The notes under the pieces are model-generated. The model was given only the letters and a program-made list of their open reading frames with translations. It was not told the origin of the DNA and searched no databases. From Anaeramoeba flamelloides (Eukaryota; Metamonada; Anaeramoebidae): a DNA stretch of 64,000 nucleotides. Below, in pieces: positions 22,615-32,832 of this stretch (its first letter is position 1; the number at the start of each line of letters is the position of its first letter). Made by a program: the position numbers and the translations under genes. The DNA is taken from assembly GCA_027625915.1 (NCBI GenBank), contig JANTQA010000057.1, positions 6,696,001 through 6,760,000 on the forward strand, read 5' to 3'.

Positions 22615-23153
22615 TATATATATATATTTACTATCTATTTAATTAATCTTGATTAGTTGTAAAAGGTTAAAATGGTGAAAATTGTCAGGGTTTTAAGTCT
22701 CAAAATATCGTTTAAAGGTATGTATAAATGGAGAATTTGAATTTAAATATGAAAAGCAATAATATAAAAACTTTAGTGATCAATTGTATATCTAAAGAGT
22801 GAAGATAAATTCCACAAGCTTATGAAGAAGAAAATATTTAATTTTCAAAATTTTTCATAGAAAAATGTTTAGAATGAAGTTTTAAAACACTTTAGCTGTG
22901 TTTTGTCTAATGCATTATTGGAAATTTTAAAAAAATTTACAAATTATTTTTTAAAAAAAAATATTAATTACACAATATATATTTAAAAAAAAGATATATA
23001 TATATATATATAAATATTATTCGTTTTTAGTTCCTAATTAAAATCCTTCAAAACAAAATTTTTTTTTTTTAATAAAATTGTTTGTTTAAATAAATTATAA
23101 GAGAAATATCAAATCCAACCTATTGATCAATTCAATAACAAGAATAGTTTATA
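22615..23153. other. AT-rich spacer with (TA)n runs
   Basis: No coding sequence. TA dinucleotide tracts occur at about 22605-22628 and 22994-23011. Confidence 0.45.
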
Positions 23154-23724
23154 ATATAAACTCCTTTTTAGTCAAGAGGTCACAATTTTATTGGAAAATA
23201 GAACATATTCTATGATTTTAATTAAGGTTTCTACTCAAAATATATTTAAAATTTATAGATTTTGTCTTTTTTTCTAATTTTATCAATTTTTTCTATTTTT
23301 GAAGTTAGATTTTTTTTGTTTTTCTGTTTAGCTGTTTTCTGTTTTTTTAAAAAAAAGCCGAATTTCAAATAAAAAAAAATGTTTGAAACTCCAAATTAAC
23401 CTTAAGAAAATTGATACTTTGTAATTTCTTTTAAAAATGAATTCACTTACTATTAAATAAATTTATAATAAATATTTTTTCATTTTACAAAGAAATTGAG
23501 AAGATTTGTATAAGGAATTCCAATAAAGGGGTCACAAATTTTTCCTTGAAAAATTTAATTATTTTTTAAAAATTTATTGTTTTTTCAGCTATTTCTTTTA
23601 TGGTTATCAACTCTTATGTGAATTTTATTATTTCTCATATTTCTAAACAAGCTAAGTTTGGTTAATTCTTAAAAAATGGATTTTTCATTTTTATATGGGC
23701 TACTTTGAGTGAAATGGGGTTTAT
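23154..23724 (+). mobile_element. MITE, family 2, copy
   Basis: Left end TATAAACTCCTTTTTAGTCA; right end reversed ATAAACCCCATTTCACTCAA. The internal block near the right end (TTTCTAAACAAGCTAAGTTT, GGTTAATTCTTAAAAAATGG) is shared with the copies at 27934-28460 and 39648-40207. No gene inside. Confidence 0.75.
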
Positions 23725-24451
23725 TTGCAAAACAAAAATGAAAAAACAATTAAAAAACAAAGAAATAAAAAGGTGTACCAATTTTTGGATAGATGAGCAA
23801 AATAAAAAAAAAATATTTTGAAAATTTTCGAAATTCAAAAAAAAATAATAATCAATCAAATGGTTTGAGACCCAAATGTTATTCTTCTATTTTGCGTTAT
23901 CACTCAAAGTATTATAAATTATTCAAAAAATTTATTTTCAATAAAATAGATTACAGAGCTGAAAAAAAAAAATAAAGAAAGAAAGAAATAAAGGATAATA
24001 GTATTGGAAAAAATGATTGTCAAATTGAATAATAATAACAAGTTGTTATTTTTTTTTCTGTTTTGCCGATGCTGAAAATATTTGGAAATTATTGTTATTT
24101 TTAATAGTGGAATAGAAAAAAAAACATTTAATGGGGTAAAGAGAGAATTTTGAGGTGGCCAAATTTGCAACTTCCGATTCAATGTGTTTAAAAAGATACA
24201 ATCTTGAGAAATATTTGTAACTTTGGTTTTCTAAAAAAATAGAGAAAGAAAATAACTAAAGAGTCGAAAAAAAATGAAGAAATTCAAAAAAAAAAAAACA
24301 GAAAAAAATAAAGAAGTTAAAAATAATTGATGTGAGAAAATTGAAGTCTTTTGATTCAAAGTAATTTTGTGTAGGGTGATTGGGGGGGGGTCATTTAATT
24401 TTAAGCGAATTTTTTTTCACAGTGTGTTGAGTCAAAAATATTCACGAGTAA
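23725..24451. other. AT-rich intergenic DNA
   Basis: No supported gene. A G-run (24382-24390) stands out in otherwise AT-rich DNA. Confidence 0.35.
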
Positions 24452-24651
24452 TACAGTCAGTTTCACTTTTAAGGCACAAACTTTCAACGAAATTTAAGGC
24501 ACAAAAAAAATCTCAAATTAAAGCACAAAATTCAAATTATAGTAAAATAAATTGTAAAAAAAAATATTACAAATTTTGTGCCTTAATTTGAGATTTTTTT
24601 GTTCCTTAAATTTCGTTGAAAGTTTGTGCCTTAAAAGTGAAACTGACTGTA
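24452..24651. mobile_element. Palindromic MITE, family 1, copy 2
   Basis: TA, then CAGTCAGTTTCACTTTTAAG at 24454; ends CTTAAAAGTGAAACTGACTG at 24649, then TA. The arms are almost perfectly complementary over about 80 bp each, the best preserved of the three copies. Confidence 0.9.
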
Positions 24652-24659
24652 TCATATAT

Positions 24660-25260
24660 TTTTTTTATGTTTATTCTTATCAATAATTCCTTTGAATCCA
24701 CTTTGATAATTATATTAAAGTTAAAGTTGTTGATTTTTTGAGTTTTTTTTTGTATTTTCTCTGATTTTTCTAAAACTTTTTGCATCACATATGAAATTAT
24801 CTACAACATCAACCTACTTTTTACAGCGTATGTATATTTTGGAGTTTACTCCTTTTTTCCATCGGTGTGTGGATCTATCCAAATCATTACAGAATGATTT
24901 CAGTTTGGATATGATTTTTGATGATTTCCAGTTTAAATATGGTTGTCTTTTGCTGAATTTTTCTAGAAATTGGTTGATTGTGAATTATTTTTCCAATTTT
25001 TTGTTTTTTATTACGGTGGTTAAAACCCACTATGTTTTATATGAATTTGATATGGTACACTATGGTATTTTTTTTTGATCCCTTCTTTCTCCATGTTTTC
25101 AAAGTCCGTGTTCTCTATTTTTTCCAAGATCGGTTCTTTATTTAGGTGATTCCAATTTTAGTTGTCGTATTAATTTCCTGAAATTTACCTTCCTCTTTAA
25201 GATCATATGTTGTAAAGTGTCTTTGAAGTAGTTTATGGGTTGAGTATATATGTGGGTGTA
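24660..25260 (-). pseudogene. Region of coding-like composition, probably a decayed gene fragment
   Basis: Composition is less AT-biased than its surroundings. Read on the minus strand, several frames carry plausible peptide pieces (for example KRQPYLNWKSSKIISKL and DLDRSTHRWKKGVNSKIYI), but no continuous gene is visible. I do not recognise a family. It lies between a MITE and a dispersed repeat, so a relic of a mobile or duplicated gene is likely. Confidence 0.25.
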
Positions 25261-25569
25261 CCTATTAAATTTTGAATATATGTTTCTTTTCTTTTCTGTT
25301 TTTTTTTATATATAAAAAATATTATTTGCTAATTATATTGTACTAAAAATATTTATTTTATTCCAACTTCTAAACTAAGATTTCTATTTTTAAAAAAAAG
25401 AAAATTCAAAGCAATATGTTTAGTAACTTTTTCAAATAAGACTTTAACCTTAAGTTCCTATTAATGTTTTTTTCAATATAAATATTTAAATTTAAACAAA
25501 ATAGATTAAAAAAAATGCTAAAAAACTTTTAAAATATATATATTAACAATATGAGAATAATTCAACAAC

Positions 25570-26225
25570 AAAATTTAAACTCTTTTTCAAATAAAAGTAC
25601 ACAGAATTTTTCAAGAAGTACTCCTAATTGAATCAAATTGATTGTAGTATCATTCGAAAATACAAGAAACTCTTTAAAGTATAAAAAACACTCTACCGAA
25701 TAATTAAAACTCGATAAAAAAAAACAATAAAAATTAAAATTTAATATTTTAAAAATTGATGTAACCTTTTCTTTAAAATGCGAAATCTAGTTATGTAAAT
25801 TGTTTATCAAGAAAAAAAATTATCAAATCAATAACAATTCCTGAATTCCTTGAATTGGGGAAAAGTACTTTTTAAGTCATTGATGACTCTTTACACGTCA
25901 AACTTTTGTTATTAAAAGTCTCATTTTGAAGATAAAGCCACACATCATCTCAGTTCTTTTGTTGGAATTGTTTTTTTTTTAATTTTCAATTTTCTTTTTC
26001 CCGTACATCAATCCAATAATCGTCTTTCTTAATTCCTATATCTAACTCATTTGAAATCAAACTTAAACTGTTACCATTTTTATACTGGTAGATTATTTAC
26101 AAATTGGTTTCTTCTTATCTTGCTTTTTCATTTTCCAACTGTTCAATATCCATAAATAAAATAAACAAAAAATGAAAAAATGAATAATTAAAATGAAAAT
26201 CACCAATAAGTAATTATCTTACAGT
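25570..26225 (-). repeat. Inverted copy of the 8.4-8.9 kb repeat
   Basis: Reverse-complement match to about 8510-8850. It includes the degraded exon-like segment (ATG at about 26155, reading MDIEQLENEK on the minus strand). Beyond 26222 begins a short word family (ACAGTCTTTCCAAG, then TTTTTCTATTCTG) also found at 16555-16615. Confidence 0.5.
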
Positions 26226-26639
26226 CTTTCCAAGTCTACCATAAAATTTTAAATAAAACACAATTGATTTTTCTATTCTGATTTTCTATTTTCAAAAAAT
26301 AGACAAAATCATCACAAATTTATATAGCTTTGAGAAGGTAATAATTCCTTTATTGAATGAATTTGATTTTTGATTTGGTTTTGATAGTATTCGTATTACT
26401 TTTATATGTTAGAAATTAAAAATGACTTAACAATTTAACAATAAACAGCAAGAAAAAGTAAAGAATTTATTTAATAAAGTAAATCTAATTAATTACTAGA
26501 AAACAAAACAAAAAAAAAGGAAAGAAAAATTATTAAAAATTAATTTATATATCAATTTAATTTTCAATTTTGTGGAAATATTTTTAATTCTTTTTTTTTT
26601 TCTTGGGTTTTGCTATTTGTTGTAAATTCCAGTTTCTGC

Positions 26640-26769
26640 TTATTTGAAAGCTTTTAAAAGTGGTATGAAAATAAAGCTCACGGCTGATCCTGCAGCTAAT
26701 CCTAGTTGTAGTGAAATAGTCTTTTTAATAAAATAATAATAATTGAATAATAATAATTAGAAGAAGAAG

Positions 26770-26801
<32 letters not shown>

Positions 26802-28838
26802 TAAATAAAAATACAATTTCAAAATAAGAAAAAGAAATTAATATCATTCTGCAATATAAAAGAAAGGAATTAAAAAGAAAAGTAAAATGGAAATCTCTTA
26901 CCATCATAACTGCGGCTGTTGATCTTTCATGTTCCTTCACACCTTCAGCAAAGGGGCCTCTCATCATTGAAATGGAACTAGGGTAACCGTTACTAATTGA
27001 GAAGAGGAGAACGATGATAATTGAAACGGTATCGGTGAAAATGACTTTTTCCACACAAAGGACAAATAATACATAAAAAGCAAGACGGGTTACAACAAAG
27101 ATTACTAAAAAGTTGTTTGAAAATAAATTTGGAAGCCATCTTGGGAGGGTTCTTCCTACTGTATCGAGGCAATTAAAGAGGGTGATTAAAATCAAGGCGT
27201 ACCATCCAGTGGTATTTAAATGGTTTCTCGTTGATGGAATTTGCACTAATACAGAAGGAAATAAGGCCAGTGTGATAAGGAAAACAAAAAAAACAGAGAA
27301 TGAGAATCTAAAAATTTTTTTGTATAATGGCCAGAGTTTGATTTGTTTGGGTGCGCCACCAAGCAAGGCTGTTGTGGATTCGTCCTTCTCTGGATCATCT
27401 TCGACAAGATCATTGTTTTCATTTTCGCTTTCATTTGTGGAACTTCTTCCACTTTCGTTAATATTTTTAGGATCCTCTTGAATATTATCTGAATGGTGAA
27501 GATGGTAGTAATATTTGGAAATATAATATTTTGCAAATTTTGTATTGATCAAAACAAAATACCCGATAATAATGAAAAAGACAATTCCTGCACTAGCGGC
27601 AAAATATGCAAATGCAGAATCACGGATTCCTTTTGTTGTTTGTTTTGTGGCTCCTTTTGTGATCAATCGAAGAAAGGAAACAATCACGCCTGCAAAGCCC
27701 TGCCCGCTCATAATGGCAGTTGTATACTTGGGTTCAAAAATTGCTGCAAATCCAAAGATACCGCCCTGACATATACCTATATGGGAACAAGATCAATTCC
27801 ATTTTAAATTTTTTAGTTAAGATTGAAAATTAAAAAAAAAAAAAAATACATTTGAAAAATTAGATTCTGTCAATTATCAGTGAGAAAAAAAAGAAGAAGA
27901 AGAAGCAAATTAAAAGTGTTATTAAACTAAACTCTTTTTCGGTTAGAGGGTGGCAGTTTAATTGAGTAAATTGAGTGAAATTACAATGTGTTTGGACTAA
28001 TATACATCTTAAATCAAATTTTTAATTTTTCGAGCAGAATCATTTTTTTTCTAATTTCTTCATTTTTCTTTCTTTTTTTTTGTTATAAAAGTCAATTCGA
28101 AAAAAACAACCTTTGAAAAAACAAATAAACACGAAAAAAATTGAAAAGATGTAATTATTTTTAGAATGATTAAACTTAATCTTTAAAAAATCTTATTATC
28201 GATAATTTTAATTTTTCGAAAGAAATTGAGAAATTTTGCACAAGATGTTCCAATGAAAAGGGCCAAAAAAATTTATTTTACGTTATATTTCTTTCGAAAA
28301 TATATGGTTATGTTCAGGTATTTCATTTATGATTATCGACTCTAATCGGAAGTTTATTATTTCTCATATTTCTAAACAATCTAAGATTGGTTGATTCTTA
28401 AAAAAAAAAAATCGAATTTTTCAATTTTAGCAGGTTAACTTATGAGTGAAATGGAGTTAAGAAAAAACTTTGTATTTTCAAATTATTTTCATTTGTTAAG
28501 AAGTCTGTTATTTTATATTTTGGTTTAAAAAATTAAAATTAATAATTTATTAAATGGTTATTGATGTTTACTCTCCAAAGGGTTGAAACTAAATTCAAAA
28601 TTCTGTTTCCAATTATAAAATATTTAAATTGGAAATTTGGCGAATGAAATCTTAAATTTATAAGAGAACAATTGTTCAAAATTTCCCAAATAAAAGATTT
28701 GGGATGGTAAAAAGGGTGCAATATTTTATATAGAGTTTGAAAAATAAAATATGTTAACTTTATTCCAATTTTCTCATAAAAGGAATAATGATAATGTAAT
28801 ATTTTTAACGTTGAACTTTATACAATTAATTATCAACC

Positions 28839-28877
<39 letters not shown>

Positions 28878-30550
28878 GAATTTTTTATTTTTTACTCTTT
28901 GCATTGAGCCAAATTGAAAAAAATTTGCTTTTTAAAAATAGAAATATTTGAACGTCCTTTGTTATTGTAAAAAGACATGTAACCCATAATTATTAACAGA
29001 AATTAAAATTTCTGCTTTGATTCTTTTTGAAAATCTTGATATTTCCCTAAATATACAAATGAATTTTATTAATTTGATTTTCAAATTTTTCGATTAATTT
29101 CGTTGTATTTGGAAGCAAAATATTTGGAATTGATGAAATACTATTTGTTTCAAAATAAATTAAACAAAATTTTCATTTTTGCTTTCCAAAAAAAAATTTA
29201 ATTATATTGTTAAATTTCAAATTTTTTAATTGTGTAAAACAAGTTTAAATTCTTAATTTCCCTTTTATAATTAAGTAACTTTTATGATTTCTTTTAATTC
29301 TTGAAAATGTGATTATTTTGGAAAGCTGAATGAAAATTTTGATCCTTTTATTTGGCAATTAACAGTATAGTAGAATGAATTTTAGATAATTTCGAGACTG
29401 CACTAAGATTTGATTTAATATTTTTTAACAAAAAAATAAAAAACAAAACTTTATTAATTATTTTTAACATCATTCTTAACACGTTTATTTAAAAGCCTTT
29501 GATGTAGGTGTTTTTATAGTGTTTTTAAAATTGTTTAACATATAAATTAGACAGTTTTAGGTACCACTTTGAAAACTTTTAGTCAGCACTTTTTATAAAA
29601 CAGCTGTATTGGACAATTTGACTTTTTAGATGTTAGAGCTTAATGAAAATATATTTGGCTCTTTTTTTTTCATTTTCTCATCAATACTGATAAATTCAAA
29701 GTTAAGTTTTAAAATTTTTCTTTTGTTTCCATTTTTAAAAAATTTTCTACTCAGTTTTAAAGTAAAGGTGCTATTGGTTTAAATATGAAGAAAAAGTGTA
29801 ATTTAGTTGATCTTTGAAATTTTCTTTGTTATGAAAAGCTTTGAAGTGGAGAAGTTATCGAATTTGTTAAAAGGGAAAATTGAATTAAAAAATTGTTTTC
29901 TTTTTTTTGAATTTGTTGGTCAGTAACAAAGTATCTTTAAAACACCAAATTTGCCTGATAAGAGTGCCTCTTCTTCTTGTTTTTGGAATAAAATTTTTGG
30001 ATTAGATGCCGAAAAAAATTGGTAAAAATTAACCAAAAGTGGATAATAAGTAATCAAAGCAAAAGAAGATTTAAAAAAAAAAAAAAAAAAAAAAAAATTT
30101 TGACAAACCTGTGGAAAGTCCAACCAAAACAACATTAACCATCATAATTCCAAAAGCAACTTTAAGTGGGCAAAGCAACATGATAATTGGTACGGATCCT
30201 GTTGTTAGAATATAAATAATGTAGCTGCCTACAACTCTTGGTGTAAAACGGAGTTTTTGTTTCTTATTTTCCTCTTCCAACTCTTCTTGGGAAAGTTTAC
30301 TTTTTTTATTTTGGATATAGGAGCTTATAAAAAGATCAAAGCCAAGTGCAATAAACGTTCCCCAAGTCATTATCGAGCTGAAATAGAATTCAAATGATTT
30401 GGAGACCTTGCTTAAATTTGTATTAAAATAATCAAAGGCTGTAAGAAAGGCATTGAAGGGCAACAAATGTGCAACGCCCATTAACGTGAAAAAAAAATAT
30501 GCCATATTTGCTTTGTCTTTTGGTGGTTTGGAATTTGGTTTGTAACTCAT
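26640..30550 (-). CDS. Equilibrative nucleoside transporter (SLC29/ENT family)
   Basis: Three exons on the minus strand: 30550-30109, 27776-26902 and 26720-26640. The joins are G|GT (donor GTTTGT, acceptor ATATAG) and phase 0 (GTAAGA...AAAAAG). The model gives about 465 residues, normal for ENTs, which facilitate nucleoside or nucleobase movement across membranes through 11 helices. Family hallmarks run in order: GVAHLLPFNAFLTAFDYF in helix 1, GICQGGIFGFAAIFEPKY then IMSGQGFAGV mid-protein, LFPSVLVQI in helix 7, FNCLDTVGRTLPRW in helix 8, ISNGYPSSISM in helix 10, and a short GLAAGSAVSFIFI C-terminal helix in the last exon. A charged loop (Asn/Glu/Asp-rich) precedes helix 7, as in other ENTs. 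The start chosen is the first ATG; an upstream non-ATG extension is unlikely. Membrane location (plasma or endomembrane) cannot be told from the sequence. Confidence 0.92.
26759..26800. repeat. (GAA)n microsatellite in the last ENT intron
   Basis: About 13 consecutive GAA triplets lie inside the 26721-26901 intron. Confidence 0.85.
27934..28460 (+). mobile_element. MITE, family 2, copy inside ENT intron
   Basis: Left end TAAACTCTTTTTCGGTTAGA; right end near GTGAAATGGAGTTAAG. It shares the TTTCTAAACAATCTAAGATT and GGTTGATTCTTAAAAAA block with the other copies. No gene inside. Confidence 0.7.
28842..28874. repeat. (TA)n microsatellite
   Basis: Uninterrupted TA dinucleotides in the ENT intron. 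Confidence 0.9.
29205..29370 (-). repeat. Inverted relative of the 1147-1313 repeat
   Basis: Reverse-complement match to about 1125-1285, including AATTGTGTAAAACAAGTTTA and GGAAAGCTGAATGAAAATTT. Old, diverged. Confidence 0.55.
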
Positions 30551-32343
30551 TTCAATTTTCTTATTCTCAAAATAAAACTTGTTTTGAAAAGTATTTAACA
30601 AAAATGAAAATATTCTTACGTTATTTTTTCTTTTTGAGGAGTTCTATTTTTTTTTTCAAAATGGAAATTCACTGAAAAATATCTTGGGATTAGTTTTTTA
30701 GAGTCTTTCTAATCAAAAAAATTCTGCGAAATTCAAATCATTATTATTTTTTCAAAAAATATTTCTCAAAAAAAGATATGAATAATACAAAAATCACCTA
30801 TTTGTGTAGACTAGACAAGAATGGGAATGGAAAATAAAATTTTGAGTGAATATTAAAATTATGACGTTATGAAAAAAATAACACAACCCCCTAATATCCT
30901 TTGTCGTCACAACAGACCAGCTTTGAAGAGAAATGAAAGTTCTTGAAAAATATTTACTTCGAGTCAAGACGTCGAAATGTTAAAGTAGAAAATGTTTTTA
31001 TTTTTTGTTACAAAATCTCTTTATTGGAACTATTAACTTACATTAATCATCTTTTTAACATTAATTTCGATAAGTTCATTTCTTCTAAATTGTTGATGTG
31101 GAAAATTTGAAAAATTTTAAATAGTTTACAACAAAGTAATTTAAGAACAAGAGAGAAAACTAGTTTCGCAGAATCACTCAAATTTGAATTATTGTGTTTT
31201 ATCATTCACTTAATTTTTTCACATTTTCTCAAATCGTTAATTTCCTCAAAGAGTCGAACAGTTTTCATTTCGTTTTCTCTTAGTTTAAGGTATAATGTTA
31301 GAAAGTGAGAATTCTTACTAAAAAAGAACCTGAACGAATATACACTTGCCATTTAAATTAAAAAGGAATAGAATTTTAACTGTTTTGTTCATTTTTCAAT
31401 TATTGAAATCGGATTTTCATTTTGGATTCTTAGTTTGACTGTTAGATCCAAAAGACTCAAGCAAAAAAAAGCACTTAAAAAGTATAAAACAAATAATTCG
31501 ATTGTGATCATAAAATTACAATCAATTTGTATTTGAGAACTCTAGTCATAAAAGAACAAAAGGAAAATGGAGCGAAATATGTTTCCTCATTTATTTATTC
31601 AATTATAAAAAGTGAAAAAGAGAACAAGTTATGCAATTAAAGTGAGACAACAATGGGCAACTACCTTCTTAAAATCGTGACTTCAAATAAAAGATAACCC
31701 ATGCAAGTGATTTTAGATTGCTTGGGAAATTTTGTTTGTGGTTGAAATTACTATTATTTTCCAATTAATAAATGAAAATTTTTATTTCAATCTCCAAAAG
31801 GAATATTATTAATTACTACAACTTATCAAATTAGCAGAGTAAAAATTTTGTCTCAGAGTTAACTAAGGAAGTGTAGTTTATTGTCGAAAAATATCATTTC
31901 TAAACGGTGTTGTAAAGATCTTTGGTTGTACTTCAAATTATTAAACCAGAAAAATATTTTGGAAGGTGAAATAAAAATTTTCATTTTTTAATTGGAAAAT
32001 AATAGTAAAGTATAATTTAATCAGATCTCAAAGTTTCATGAACATGAGAGATATTAAATGTTGAAAAGGGATAACATTTCAACTTCCCGTGAAGATCTCG
32101 ATGTTATTCTTTTCTCATTGTGAGAAATATTTTGTGATTGTATTGTGATAAAATCCAAAGTCATGCAAATGGACAAAAATCAAACACTCCTATTTCAGTT
32201 CAAAAAAACCTTTTCGTCTTCATAAGTCAAAAAACCAGTAAATAGGAAAATTAAGATCAAAAAACTCTCAGAATATCGAGTTTTACCAAAAAATCAAAAT
32301 CAAACACCCACAAGTAGATAAACCATAGAATCAAACCACTTTT
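30551..32343. other. Intergenic region with one hairpin element
   Basis: No gene supported. An inverted-repeat element at 31746-32016 is listed separately. Confidence 0.45.
31746..32016. mobile_element. Short MITE-like inverted-repeat element
   Basis: The left arm reads ACTATTATTTTCCAATTAAT, then AAAATTTTTATTTCA. The right arm, 31967-32016, is its reverse complement over about 50 bp with few differences. The 170-bp centre is non-coding. Confidence 0.7.
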
Positions 32344-32344
32344 A

Positions 32345-32562
32345 CTATAAAATCTATTTGGTCGTTTGGTTCCACGCTCAAGATTTGCAATACAGAAATT
32401 TGAACTTTTAAATGGATAATTTCTTCTTGGTTATTTGTTTTTTTCATGGAAAAATGAATATCATTTCGGTTTCCTATTTCACCAAGTGTATCATACAGTT
32501 TGACACAAAAAGCGGGCGGATAAAAAAGGAATAGGAAAGACAAATTACAATCTACAACTTTT
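32345..32562 (-). pseudogene. Exon-like coding segment, unknown family
   Basis: The minus-strand frame has convincing protein texture (YPPAFCVKLYDTLGEIG, NDIHFSMKKTNNQEEII, then ISVLQILSVEPNDQIDFIV). It follows a pyrimidine-rich AAATAG acceptor-like site and ends at a GTAAAA donor-like site. There is no ATG start and no visible neighbouring exon. It is either an internal exon of an unresolved minus-strand gene upstream of bystin or a relic. The alternating hydrophobic pattern suggests beta strands. Function unknown. Confidence 0.35.
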
Positions 32563-32832
32563 GAAACTCTATTTGCCAAAGAAAAAGCATGTAAATCAAG
32601 TTAAAGTTTTTTTCCTTTTTATTCTTAAAGCACTATGACTTTTTGGTAACAAAGTTAAAATATCCCAAAATTTATCCGACAAATAATGATATGCACAACT
32701 CAAATAACCCTTTCTAGAAAGTTGTAACAAAATTCAATTCTCCAAAATTTTTATAAAGTGTTGATTACGAATACTCCACTTTTGAAAAAAATAAATTATT
32801 TTTTTTCAAAACCTACAAACAGATTATTAATA

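Larger units (their letters stand above)
27777..30108 (-). other. 2.3-kb first intron of the nucleoside transporter gene
   Basis: GTTTGT...ATATAG. It contains a family 2 MITE (27934-28460), a (TA)n run (28842-28874), the inverted relative of the 1147-1313 repeat (29205-29370), and a T/A homopolymer at 30073-30097. Confidence 0.8.

Noticed and set aside
23793-24182. Short frames on both strands between two MITEs
   Set aside because: Overlapping AT-rich frames with no conserved motif or splice signals.
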